Positions 6,506 to 12,954 of a stretch of DNA of 12,954 bases are shown in pieces; position 1 is the first letter of the stretch, and each line of letters starts with the position of its first letter. The notes under the pieces are model-generated. The model was not told where the DNA came from. It saw only the letters and a program-made list of their open reading frames with translations, and searched no databases. Origin of the DNA: Chloroflexota bacterium (GTDB lineage: Bacteria > Chloroflexota > Anaerolineae > J102); contig JAADFV010000023.1 of the NCBI GenBank assembly GCA_013152695.1, forward strand, positions 1-12,954. Reading direction: 5' to 3'. The translations under genes and the position numbers were made by a program.

Positions 6506-6978
6506 GGCGTGATACCGAGGCGGCGCAATATTTGCGGCATGCCTCGCTGCACATAGTCCTCTAGCAACGCCGCTGTCCGATCATAGTCCTCTTGTTCCAG
6601 GCCATAGGGGTCGTCGACATCATCATGTTCCCCCACCATTTCACTGAACAAAAAAGTCTTACGCAGAGCCTGCGGCCAGTGGTTGAAGATTATCCGGCGC
6701 TGGCTTTCCTCCATAACCAAAATAATGTCAGCATCCCGGACATGGCTAGCCGAGAGCTGCTTACCGCGGTGTTCCGAGATATCCAGGCCACGTGCCTGCA
6801 TCGCCACTACTGAGCCGCGACTGGCCGGTGCCCCACTCACGGCGTAAACTCCGGCCGACTCTACTGAAATCTGGTCTTGTAAGCCAAGGCGTCGAATTTC
6901 TTGCTCGAGCAAGGCTTTAGCCATAGGGGTACGACAGATATTGCCTGTGCAAACAACAAGGATACGTTTTTGTGTCAT
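6493..6978 (-). CDS. Low-molecular-weight protein tyrosine phosphatase
   Basis: The 161-residue cytoplasmic enzyme dephosphorylates phosphotyrosine through a cysteinyl-phosphate intermediate. The P-loop CTGNICRT (C10 to R16, the CX5R signature) sits at the very N terminus as the family requires. The general acid is in DDPYG (D123), followed by a Tyr and an acidic helix. Residue 14, after the Asn of the P-loop, is Ile; in arginine phosphatases of the YwlE type this position is Thr, so tyrosine specificity is more likely. The length is normal. The gene lies 98 bases downstream of hpf on the same strand, separated by a GC-rich hairpin, and may depend on read-through from the hpf promoter because I see no good promoter in the gap. 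No partner tyrosine kinase or capsule gene is visible. Confidence 0.92.
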   Translation of the reverse strand: MTQKRILVVCTGNICRTPMAKALLEQEIRRLGLQDQISVESAGVYAVSGAPASRGSVVAMQARGLDISEHRGKQLSASHVRDADIILVMEESQRRIIFNHWPQALRKTFLFSEMVGEHDDVDDPYGLEQEDYDRTAALLEDYVQRGMPQILRRLGITPPSS

Positions 6979-7004
6979 ATTCTAAAAGCGTGTTGTGGAA
7001 AAGG

Positions 7005-7037
7005 AAGGCCCGCTGCTCGACAAGCAGCGGGTCTTTT
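7005..7037. terminator. GC-rich hairpin between hpf and the phosphatase gene
   Basis: CCCGCTGCT at 7009-7017 pairs with AGCAGCGGG at 7023-7031 around the loop CGACA, and the stem extends outward to about 7005 and 7035 with one wobble pair. After the stem the minus strand reads CCTTTTCC-like, a poor U-run. It is therefore either a leaky terminator or attenuator after hpf, or a processing/stability structure. In the plus direction it is followed by TTTT and could block transcription from the CHAT side. Confidence 0.62.
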
Positions 7038-7076
7038 GGGGTTATGGTATTGTCAAGTGGGGTACCAGGCCTGAGA

Positions 7077-7637
7077 TCAGCCGAGAACGGGCTGAATCAG
7101 ACCATAATCCCCCTGCCTACGCCGGTAGACAACGTTAATGGCGTTGGTGTCAGGATTCAGGAATAGATAGAAGTCATGCCCCAAGAGTTCCATCTGTTCG
7201 ACAGCCTCTTCGGCATCCATGGGCTGAACATCAAAATGCTTTACCCGTGCAATGTGTACGCCGTTCTCAGGCTCCTCCACAAGCGGTTCGGTCAGGGCTT
7301 CTGTGACCATGGCTACTTGCGCCACCTTGCGCTTGTGATTACGAGCCATCTTCCCCTTATAGCGATTGATGCGGCGTTCCAGCTTATCTGAAACGGCATC
7401 AATCGAGGCGAACATATCACCGGAGCGCTCTTCCGCCCGTAAGATGGTGCGCGGAGTGCGCAGGGTAACCTGTGCTACGGCTCGATCAGCAGAGCTACGC
7501 GTTTTTTCTTCGCGCAACTCTACCCGAGCTTCGTCGATATCCGATAAATAGCGCTCCAATCTCCCAATCTTCTTGTTAACATACTCTTCTAACCAGTCTG
7601 TTAATTCAATGTTATGCGCCTGAATCGTGAGCTTCAT
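7077..7637 (-). CDS. hpf: Ribosome hibernation promoting factor, long form
   Basis: HPF binds the 30S decoding region in resting cells and blocks translation; the long form also joins two ribosomes into inactive 100S dimers. The 186-residue product has both parts. Residues 1-95 are the RaiA/YfiA-like domain (MKLTIQAHN..LTDWLEEYV, then the basic KLERRINRYKGK helix). A charged linker follows, and residues 127-183 are the dimerisation domain (VKHFDVQPM, EEAVEQMELLGHDFYLF, NVVYRRRQGDYGLIQP). The frame is open 14 codons further upstream, but the ATG at 7637 has a strong Shine-Dalgarno and starts exactly at the conserved MKLTI strand. A consensus-like promoter lies about 70 bases upstream. The phosphatase gene follows after a hairpin. 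Stationary-phase control is expected from the family but not visible in the DNA. Confidence 0.95.
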   Translation of the reverse strand: MKLTIQAHNIELTDWLEEYVNKKIGRLERYLSDIDEARVELREEKTRSSADRAVAQVTLRTPRTILRAEERSGDMFASIDAVSDKLERRINRYKGKMARNHKRKVAQVAMVTEALTEPLVEEPENGVHIARVKHFDVQPMDAEEAVEQMELLGHDFYLFLNPDTNAINVVYRRRQGDYGLIQPVLG

Positions 7638-7647
7638 AGGTAGTATT

Positions 7648-7653
7648 CTCCTT
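7648..7653 (-). promoter_or_regulatory. Strong ribosome binding site of hpf
   Basis: AAGGAG on the minus strand, ten bases before the ATG at 7637. It decides the start against the longer open frame. Confidence 0.85.
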
Positions 7654-7713
7654 TTTGGAATCATTTTCTGATCGGGCACCAGGAACTGCTGCTCGTCAGA
7701 GGATATTCACGCC

Positions 7714-7742
7714 ATTCTAAGGGCATGGCGCCCAACTGTCAA
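7714..7742 (-). promoter_or_regulatory. Promoter of hpf
   Basis: On the minus strand -35 TTGACA (7737-7742), a 17-base spacer and -10 TAGAAT (7714-7719). The predicted start is near 7707, giving a leader of about 70 bases. The hexamers match those of the two divergent promoters near 4700. Confidence 0.78.
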
Positions 7743-7949
7743 CCATGCGATAGGTTCAATGACGCCGATGTTGGCAGGAAGGGGATGAATTATTTGACAC
7801 CTCCTTGATGAAAAGTGGGGGATGGGGGAAAGAAGTGTTAGTAAGTAGAGGGGAAGAGAGAGCTGCTTAGGAAATCCAAGCTCGTATTTAATTTACACAA
7901 ACAAAACCTTTTAATCACACAAAACTCCCTCTTTTCCCCTGTCTTATGT

Positions 7950-7958
7950 TGTGGATAA
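7950..7958 (-). promoter_or_regulatory. Perfect DnaA box
   Basis: The minus strand reads TTATCCACA, the consensus DnaA binding site. Three one-mismatch relatives lie within about 60 bases on either side. No dnaA, dnaN or gyrB is in the window, so replication use is unproven. A single perfect box can occur by chance. Confidence 0.5.
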
Positions 7959-8000
7959 CACTGTCGACACAAGAAGATCATCGTTATTCACTCCTACTTT

Positions 8001-8028
8001 AGTATACCATGATTTGCCCTAAATGCAA
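8001..8028 (-). promoter_or_regulatory. Weak second promoter candidate facing hpf
   Basis: On the minus strand TTGCAT (8023-8028), a 16-base spacer and TATACT (8001-8006). It would give hpf a leader of over 350 bases through the skewed tracts. It is weaker than the promoter at 7714-7742. Confidence 0.25.
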
Positions 8029-8075
8029 GGGGTTTTTCGCTCATGACACTGTATCAATTTAAGTCGGCGCGGAGC

Positions 8076-8109
8076 AAGTGCGTCGTACCTGCCGAGGTGC
8101 GACGCACTT
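8076..8109 (+). repeat. Strong 15-bp hairpin upstream of the methyltransferase gene
   Basis: AAGTGCGTCGTACCT (8076-8090) and AGGTGCGACGCACTT (8095-8109) pair along 15 positions around the tetraloop GCCG. The only imperfect position is a G-U pair if the plus strand is transcribed; on the minus strand it would be an A-C mismatch. The stem is flanked by a TCGGCG direct repeat at 8064-8069 and 8113-8118. No T-run follows, so it is not an ordinary terminator. It may be a leader-RNA structure or a REP-like element. Confidence 0.65.
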
Positions 8110-8229
8110 CAATCGGCGAAATTATCATGCACCACCGACTGAACGGATACAATCTCTTCGCTCATACCCTCGATTGATCCCCCTGCCCGCTTGTGTTACG
8201 ATGCCCCAAGCATCTCCCCTTTTTTCGAT

Positions 8230-8233
8230 GGAG
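8230..8233 (+). promoter_or_regulatory. Ribosome binding site fixing the methyltransferase start
   Basis: GGAG lies six bases before the ATG at 8240. The upstream in-frame starts (GTG 8078, ATG 8201, ATG 8228) have no such site. Confidence 0.6.
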
Positions 8234-8239
8234 TTCCCC

Positions 8240-8995
8240 ATGCCCTTCGATCCTATCGCCCATTATTACGATGCTGACGACGGTCAGCTTAGAGAAGATA
8301 TCCCCACCATCCTTGCCTTTGCCCAAAAAACGGGTGGCCCCGTGCTAGAATTGGGTGTAGGCACGGGGCGTCTCGCCCTTCCTGTTGCCAAGGCCGGCTA
8401 CTCAGTGGTGGGTATTGACAGCTCACCGCAAATGTTGCGCCTGGCCCGCAAACATATTGCCGAGGCTCACCTGGATAGCGAAATTGCCTTGTTCGAGGCG
8501 GATTTTCGTGATTTTACTCTGGATACGCTTTTTGGCCTGGCTTACTGTGGGTTCAATAGTTTTTTGCATCTGATCGAAATTAGAGATCAGGTGGCAGCAT
8601 TGCGCTGCTGGCATCGCCATCTGCGAGAAGACGGCTTGCTGGTGATCGATGTGTACAACCCGCAAATGGCACAGCTGGCGGCTGCTGACGGTGCTTTGAG
8701 CTATGCAGATGCCTGGGTAGATGAGGATAGCGGGCATCAGATACAGAAATTTTACGCCAGTGAATCATATCTCAGCGATCAAGTCACCATGGTGCGACGC
8801 TTCTATGATGAACTCACAGAGCAGGGTGTACGGCGTACATCCATCACTTTCCCCACCCGCATCCTCTTTCGGCGTGAGCTCGAACTACTGCTCATGCACG
8901 CGGGCTACGATAATATTCGTTTCTACGGAGATCACGAGCTTTCTCCTTGGGAGTCTGGTAGTCCTCGTATCATCGCCGTCGCCCACCCCGCCTAG
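8240..8995 (+). CDS. Class I SAM-dependent methyltransferase
   Basis: The 251-residue protein transfers a methyl group from S-adenosylmethionine to an unknown acceptor. Motif I is LELGVGTGRLALP (residues 36-48), the SAM loop. The acidic residue ending the second strand is D60 in VVGIDSS, and EADFRDF at 86-92 supplies the adenine-contact region. DGLLVIDVYNP is the post-motif strand. The C-terminal part, with LTEQGVRR..ITFPTRILFRRELELLLMHAGY and then the final strand, is typical of small-molecule or ubiquinone/mycolic-acid-like methyltransferases (Methyltransf_25-type), but does not identify a substrate. The open frame extends 54 codons upstream through a hairpin; a Shine-Dalgarno and the usual family N terminus (FDPIAHYYD) favour the ATG at 8240. 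It stands 120 bases before the DUF4139 gene with no terminator between, so co-transcription is possible. Confidence 0.88.
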   Translation: MPFDPIAHYYDADDGQLREDIPTILAFAQKTGGPVLELGVGTGRLALPVAKAGYSVVGIDSSPQMLRLARKHIAEAHLDSEIALFEADFRDFTLDTLFGLAYCGFNSFLHLIEIRDQVAALRCWHRHLREDGLLVIDVYNPQMAQLAAADGALSYADAWVDEDSGHQIQKFYASESYLSDQVTMVRRFYDELTEQGVRRTSITFPTRILFRRELELLLMHAGYDNIRFYGDHELSPWESGSPRIIAVAHPA

Positions 8996-9103
8996 AATCT
9001 GATAAAAAACCTGGCTCTCATCGATCACGATGACAAGGGAACCAAAGCCACCACCCTCACGTCATAAATATGCTTGATCCCGAAACCAACTCATCTCATT
9101 CAT

Positions 9104-9109
9104 GGAGAG
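9104..9109 (+). promoter_or_regulatory. Ribosome binding site of the DUF4139 gene
   Basis: GGAGAG lies six bases before the ATG at 9116 and confirms that start, which also gives an intact signal peptide. Confidence 0.7.
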
Positions 9110-9115
9110 TGAAAC

Positions 9116-10564
9116 ATGTCCAAATTGACTTTCAAAACCCCTCTCATCGTCAGTTTTCTCGTCATTGTGGGTGTGGCACTACTCCTGGGCGCCGGTTCGC
9201 CGACAGCCGCCACAGCCCAGAGCCATGGTGTCGATCTCACAGTTTATAATAGTAATATTGCCTTAATCAAAGAAAACCGTCAGTTCGACCTGAAAAAAGG
9301 TATCAATATTGTCAAAGTCGATGATGTTCCCTCCTCGATTATCCCTGAAACCGTCCATTTTCGCTCTTTGACCGATCCCGATGCCGTCGTTCTAGAGCAG
9401 AATTATGAATACGACATCGTTGGATCGCAGAAACTCTTGGAGAAGTACATCGATAAGAACATTGAACTGGTCACAGATGACGGTACTTTGTACTCTGGAA
9501 AGCTCCTTAGTGGTGCCAATGATGTGATTCTTCAGAATAAAGATGGCGGTATTCAGGTCATCAAGTTCAATCAGATTCGACAATATAGTTTCCCGGCTTT
9601 ACCGGAAGGATTGATCACCAAACCTACGCTTGTCTGGATGGTGGATGCCAGCAAAGCCGGCAAGCAGGATACAGAAATTGCTTATCTGAGCAATGGCCTC
9701 AATTGGGAAGCCAACTACGTTTTGCTTCTATCCTCCGACAGCAAAAGTCTCGATCTGAACGGCTGGATTACCCTTGACAACCAGAGCGGTGCCACCTTCA
9801 AAGATGCCCGTCTTAAGTTGGTAGCAGGGGATATCAACCGTGCTCCTGCCATGAAACAAGCAGGAATGGCGATGGAGGAAACGATGATCGTGCGGGCTCC
9901 GGCACCTCAAGTAGAACAGCGTGAGTTTTTTGAATACCACCTCTACGAGATACAACGGCCGGTGACTATCAAGAACAACCAGACCAAGCAGGTGGAATTC
10001 GTTACTGCCCGCGACGTGCCGGCTGAAAAAAGCTATGTCTACGATGGCTCTATTCCTTTCCAGCCTTATGGTCCCGTACTCGACCCAGGCTACGGTTCAA
10101 CCGGCAACACCAAGGTCACCGTCCGTCTTAGTTTCAATACCGGCAAAGAGGGTGTCAACGCCCAATTACCACGCGGGGTGATCCGCCTGTACCAGGCCGA
10201 CACTGACGGCTCGCCTTTGCTGATTGGCGAGGACACCATCGATCATACCCCCAAGGGGGAAGATGTTTCCTTGACCATTGGCCAGGCCTTTGATCTTGTT
10301 GGCGAGCGCACTCAGACTGACTTCAGACGCCTGGGTGACAAAGTCATCGAGGAAAGTTACAGCATCGAATTGCGCAACCAGAAAGAAGACGAAGATGTCA
10401 CGATCAAAGTAGTCGAACACCTCTTCCGTGGCACCAACTGGGAAATTACCAAAGCCTCGGATGAGAACTTCACCAAAGTCGATAGTCACACTATCGAATG
10501 GTTAGTGCCTGTCAAGGCCCAAGGCAAAGCAACCCTGACCTACACCGTGCGTTACACATTCTAG
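9116..10564 (+). CDS. Exported DUF4139 domain protein
   Basis: The 482-residue protein begins with a typical signal peptide: a basic start, a hydrophobic core at about residues 9-26, and a likely cleavage after ATA at 32-34 (before QS). The mature part is beta-rich and follows the DUF4139 pattern: DLTVYNSNIALIKENR at the start, EQNYEYDIV, LLEKYI, then LSNGLNWEANYVLLL and LNGWITLDNQSGATFKDARLKLVAGDIN in the middle. The C terminus has SYSIELRNQKEDEDVTIKVVEHL and a final beta-strand. No catalytic residues are known for the family and its job is not established. There is no lipobox or C-terminal anchor, so it is probably released or loosely held outside the membrane. A GGAGAG ribosome site lies six bases before the ATG. 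The membrane-anchored hydrolase follows after 18 bases. Confidence 0.9.
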   Translation: MSKLTFKTPLIVSFLVIVGVALLLGAGSPTAATAQSHGVDLTVYNSNIALIKENRQFDLKKGINIVKVDDVPSSIIPETVHFRSLTDPDAVVLEQNYEYDIVGSQKLLEKYIDKNIELVTDDGTLYSGKLLSGANDVILQNKDGGIQVIKFNQIRQYSFPALPEGLITKPTLVWMVDASKAGKQDTEIAYLSNGLNWEANYVLLLSSDSKSLDLNGWITLDNQSGATFKDARLKLVAGDINRAPAMKQAGMAMEETMIVRAPAPQVEQREFFEYHLYEIQRPVTIKNNQTKQVEFVTARDVPAEKSYVYDGSIPFQPYGPVLDPGYGSTGNTKVTVRLSFNTGKEGVNAQLPRGVIRLYQADTDGSPLLIGEDTIDHTPKGEDVSLTIGQAFDLVGERTQTDFRRLGDKVIEESYSIELRNQKEDEDVTIKVVEHLFRGTNWEITKASDENFTKVDSHTIEWLVPVKAQGKATLTYTVRYTF

Positions 10565-10582
10565 GGTGCGGCGCTGTCAGCC

Positions 10583-11875
10583 ATGCTTAATCGCAAGCGT
10601 ATTGGCTTAAGCCTCCTCCTTTTTGTGGCATTGCTGTTGTTTACGGCGCGGTGGTGGAGTGAATGGAACTCCACCACTGCTGCCGTTTATCATATTGCCG
10701 AATACCGTCTGCGCCGTTGGTGGTGGGATCAGGTGGGGATGCCCAGTAGCTTGGGTTCGGGGAGTCTTAGTGGTTGGGTAACTGATGATGCCGATCGACC
10801 CGTTGCCGGTGCCGTGGTACTGGTGTCTTCGATCACCGGTCAGACCACAAGTACGTACACCGATGCTGAGGGGCATTATCTGCTTACAGGAATTCCCAGC
10901 GGCACTTATCGTCCTGTTGCTGCGGCCTGGGGCTACGAATTGCCCGCCCATAGCAAAGGCGCCAATGTCGGCCCTCGGCTTCGTATCGGTGCCAAACCGC
11001 AACGTTGGGATGCACGTCTCACGCCACGCACATCCCCGCCCCTCCAACTCGATGCGGATGCTGTTGTCCTTTCTCCTGGCATTCAGGTCGATTCCGACTT
11101 TCCCGTACCGGCCATCGCCATACGCCAAGCCCTTACGATCACAACCGATAGTGCCATTCTCGATGGCGATTTGCTTTATACGCCAGCCCGCGACGATGGC
11201 CCCTGGCCGCTCCTTGTCATCGCTTTCCCCAACACCGCACTCAATTGGGAAAAAGCCACGGTTCAGTTTGCTGCTGCCGGCTATGTGGTGCTGGCCATCA
11301 CCCCTGATTCAGAGCGCGGGCTCGATTTGGAAGCCCATACGGCAGATGCCCGTCTCGCCATTGCTTACGCCCAACAGGGTTTACTCACACCCGCCATCGC
11401 CGGCCCTGATTTTGTGTTGCTGACCGGTTCGTTCGGCTCTCTCTATGGCTATCGCGCCCTGCCCGATCTTGAAAATCTGCAAGCAATGGTCGATATCGGT
11501 GGTATTTCAGACGCTTTTCTCGGAGTTCAGGCCCTTTATTCCGAAACTTTGGCCATTCCACCCCCTTACGACATGGTTGTAGCCAGTTTGGGGCGCCCTG
11601 ATATTGATCCCGGCTTCTTTTTGGCCTATTCCCCTGCTTTTTGGGCCGAACACCTTCCTCCCACCCTCATCATCCATACCTACGAGGATGAAATCATCCC
11701 CTACAACCAGGCCACGCGCCTGGCCGATGCCCTTGCCGCCGCCGGTATCCCTTACGAGCTCTATCTTTACCACTCGAATACCCACTATCTCGACCCGCGT
11801 GATCCAACACCAGAGGCCGTTGCTGTTTTCGACCGTACACTCTCTTTTATCGAAAGATATTTTCCTGCCGATTGA
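10583..11875 (+). CDS. Membrane-anchored alpha/beta hydrolase with carboxypeptidase-regulatory-like domain
   Basis: The 430-residue protein has an N-terminal membrane segment (about 7-22), so the rest should face outside. An Arg/Trp-rich stretch (RLRRWWWDQ at 42-50) follows. A small beta-sandwich at about 61-120 (GWVTDDADRPVAGAVV, TYTDAEGHYLLTGIPSGTY) matches the carboxypeptidase regulatory-like fold. An alpha/beta hydrolase of the prolyl-oligopeptidase/dienelactone-hydrolase kind fills about 185-428. Its triad can be read: Ser283 in TGSFGS, Asp369 in YEDEIIP and His401 in NTHYLDP. The nucleophile elbow has Thr where most have Gly, which the fold tolerates. The substrate could be a peptide or an ester. 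The start lies 18 bases after the DUF4139 stop, so the two are probably one unit, closed by the terminator that follows. Confidence 0.85.
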   Translation: MLNRKRIGLSLLLFVALLLFTARWWSEWNSTTAAVYHIAEYRLRRWWWDQVGMPSSLGSGSLSGWVTDDADRPVAGAVVLVSSITGQTTSTYTDAEGHYLLTGIPSGTYRPVAAAWGYELPAHSKGANVGPRLRIGAKPQRWDARLTPRTSPPLQLDADAVVLSPGIQVDSDFPVPAIAIRQALTITTDSAILDGDLLYTPARDDGPWPLLVIAFPNTALNWEKATVQFAAAGYVVLAITPDSERGLDLEAHTADARLAIAYAQQGLLTPAIAGPDFVLLTGSFGSLYGYRALPDLENLQAMVDIGGISDAFLGVQALYSETLAIPPPYDMVVASLGRPDIDPGFFLAYSPAFWAEHLPPTLIIHTYEDEIIPYNQATRLADALAAAGIPYELYLYHSNTHYLDPRDPTPEAVAVFDRTLSFIERYFPAD

Positions 11876-11884
11876 TATTCGCAC

Positions 11885-11923
11885 AGGACGGGGGAGAAGT
11901 GGCTCCCCCGTCCTCTCTTTTTT
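11885..11923 (+). terminator. Intrinsic terminator of the DUF4139/hydrolase unit
   Basis: A perfect 12-bp stem AGGACGGGGGAG (11885-11896) with CTCCCCCGTCCT (11903-11914) around loop AAGTGG, then CTC and six Ts (11918-11923). The T-run overlaps the stop codon of the convergent transketolase gene. On the minus strand no U-run follows the stem, so it mainly serves the plus strand. Confidence 0.93.
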
Positions 11924-12954
11924 ATAGCAATTCGTGCACGGCGGCGACGACAGCATCGCTGGTAATGCCGAATTTTTCGTAAATGGTCTTGTATGGAGCC
12001 GAGGCACCGAAACGATTGATGCCGATCACGCGGTCGGCATAGCGTTCCCAGCCGAAGGGAACGGCAGCCTCGATGGCAACGACGGGGACATTTTCGGGGA
12101 ATACTTCCTGCCGGTAGGATTCAGGCTGGGCCTCGAACTGTTTCCAACTGGGGAAGCTAACAACCCTGGCCTTGATTCCCTCTGCCTCCAGACGTTTCTG
12201 GGCGGCAACAACCAACTGCACCTCGGAGCCTGAGCTTGTGAGGATGACCTGGGGCTGGTCGACGTCGTGGAGCACGTAGGCGCCGCGAGCGAGGCCCTGG
12301 GCTTGTTCAGGGGTTGTCACAGTGGGTACGCCCTGGCGGGTGAAGAGAAGGGCGGTGGGGCCACGGCGCTCGAGGGCCAGTTTCCAGGCCTGGGCCGTCT
12401 CATTGCCATCGGCCGGGCGCACAACCCAGAGGTTGGGCATAGCGCGTAGGGCAGGAATGTGTTCTACGGGTTGGTGGGTGGGGCCATCTTCGCCGATGCC
12501 GATGCTGTCATGGGTGAAGACATAAATCACACGAATGCCCATCAGCGCCGCCAGGCGGATACTGGGACGCATGTAGTCACTAAAGACAAAGAAGGTGCCG
12601 CCATAAGGGATGATGCCCCCGTGCAGAGCCATGCCATTCAGGATCGCACCCATGCCATGCTCACGCACGCCAAAGCGCAGATAGCGTCCTTCGAAGTGGC
12701 CTGGTTCTACGTCGGCATAACCCTTCAAGTCTGTTTTGTTCGAAGGGGTGAGATCGGCAGAGCCTCCGATCAGTTCGGGAATAGCGGCGGCGATGGCATT
12801 CAAGACTTCACCCGAGGTAGCGCGCGTGGCTTTGTTTACATCCGCGGCATAGGTGGGCAGAGCCTTTTCCCAGCCGTCCGGCAATTCTCCCGAGATAATA
12901 CGCTGTAATTCTGCTGCTTCTTGCGGATATTCCTGGGCGTATGCCGCCAATTTC
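11922..12954 (-). CDS. tkt: Transketolase, C-terminal half (partial)
   Basis: Transketolase moves two-carbon units between sugar phosphates in the pentose phosphate or Calvin pathway, using thiamine diphosphate. The frame is open to the right edge, and the first codons seen read KLAAYAQEYP, so the N-terminal diphosphate-binding domain lies outside. Visible are about 343 of the usual 660-670 residues. Counted from the TTG codon at 12950, the pyrimidine-binding domain contains RFGVREHGMG with the catalytic Glu97. HDSIGIGEDGPTHQPVEH carries the substrate-contact Asp155 and His159, and LFTRQG the phosphate-binding Arg206. The C-terminal domain follows from about residue 220 and ends in HELL. All key residues are present, so the gene looks intact. 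Its stop overlaps the convergent terminator. Confidence 0.96.
   Translation of the reverse strand, partial: KLAAYAQEYPQEAAELQRIISGELPDGWEKALPTYAADVNKATRATSGEVLNAIAAAIPELIGGSADLTPSNKTDLKGYADVEPGHFEGRYLRFGVREHGMGAILNGMALHGGIIPYGGTFFVFSDYMRPSIRLAALMGIRVIYVFTHDSIGIGEDGPTHQPVEHIPALRAMPNLWVVRPADGNETAQAWKLALERRGPTALLFTRQGVPTVTTPEQAQGLARGAYVLHDVDQPQVILTSSGSEVQLVVAAQKRLEAEGIKARVVSFPSWKQFEAQPESYRQEVFPENVPVVAIEAAVPFGWERYADRVIGINRFGASAPYKTIYEKFGITSDAVVAAVHELL

Larger units (their letters stand above)
7743..8075. other. Gene-free region with base-skewed tracts and DnaA-box-like sites
   Basis: No gene is supported here. Positions 7805-7862 contain no C on the plus strand (58 bases, G/A-rich, with several G-runs). 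Positions 7885-7940 contain no G (56 bases, A/C/T). AGGGGAAGAGAGAG at 7849-7862 is an imperfect inverse of CTCCCTCTTTTCCCCT at 7925-7940. A perfect DnaA box follows at 7950-7958, and near-matches occur at 7891-7899, 7911-7919 and 7984-7992. The region separates hpf (-) from the methyltransferase gene (+). Confidence 0.65.

Noticed and set aside
6979..6984. TAGAAT on the minus strand as a -10 box of the phosphatase gene
   Set aside because: It directly abuts the ATG, so transcription would begin inside the gene, and no -35 lies at proper spacing.
7050..7055. TTGACA on the minus strand between hpf and the phosphatase gene
   Set aside because: No acceptable -10 hexamer lies 16-18 bases downstream.
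7794..7799. TTGACA on the plus strand upstream of the methyltransferase
   Set aside because: The expected -10 position is G-rich, and the gene is more than 400 bases away.
7743..8075. Chromosomal origin of replication
   Set aside because: DnaA-box-like sites are present, but no dnaA, dnaN, gyrB, rnpA or parAB is nearby, and only one box is perfect. It is kept as a finding, not called as an origin.
8078..8239. N-terminal extension of the methyltransferase from GTG 8078
   Set aside because: The GTG lies inside a strong hairpin, the extra residues look unlike coding sequence, and the ATG at 8240 has a ribosome site and the usual family N terminus.
9018..9033. TCATCG/CGATGA hairpin after the methyltransferase gene as a terminator
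   Set aside because: The stem is six base pairs with no T-run.

Overview
The window reads as a compact stretch of chromosome from a free-living bacterium of moderate GC content. Twelve protein genes can be supported, two of them cut by the window edges. I see no transposase, integrase, CRISPR array, rRNA or tRNA. The lineage cannot be proven from the sequence. A long-form hibernation factor, a CHAT-domain protease, an exported DUF4139 protein and a FabL-type reductase together would fit a Chloroflexota (Anaerolineae/Caldilineae-like) genome, but this is an inference. Layout, left to right. (1) Positions 1-3537 (+) look like one transcription unit: the 3' end of an Fe3+-type ABC permease, its ATPase, a monofunctional proline dehydrogenase and a FabL-like enoyl-ACP reductase. 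A strong bidirectional terminator closes the unit. (2) Positions 3538-3782 hold no gene but several inverted repeats. (3) Positions 3783-6464 are a divergent pair: a multi-spanning membrane protein of unknown function (-) and a CHAT-domain cysteine protease with a coiled-coil tail (+). Two well-formed, back-to-back promoters with nearly identical hexamers drive them. (4) Positions 6493-7637 (-) carry the ribosome hibernation factor HPF (long form) with its own promoter and a strong ribosome binding site. A hairpin and a low-molecular-weight tyrosine phosphatase gene follow downstream. (5) Positions 7743-8239 are the longest gene-poor stretch. It has a 58-base tract with no C, then a 56-base tract with no G, a perfect DnaA box, and a nearly perfect 15-bp hairpin. 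(6) Positions 8240-11923 (+) hold a SAM-dependent methyltransferase, an exported DUF4139 protein, and a membrane-anchored alpha/beta hydrolase with a carboxypeptidase-regulatory-like domain, closed by a strong terminator. (7) Positions 11922-12954 (-) are the C-terminal half of transketolase, which continues off the right edge. Most genes are ordinary housekeeping or metabolic genes. The parts that deserve attention are the divergently transcribed CHAT protease/membrane protein pair, the strand-asymmetric region with a DnaA box upstream of hpf, the Y-x6-K reductase that could easily be mislabelled FabG, and the exported DUF4139/hydrolase pair. I did not find evidence strong enough to claim a new system. 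The CHAT locus is the best candidate for one.
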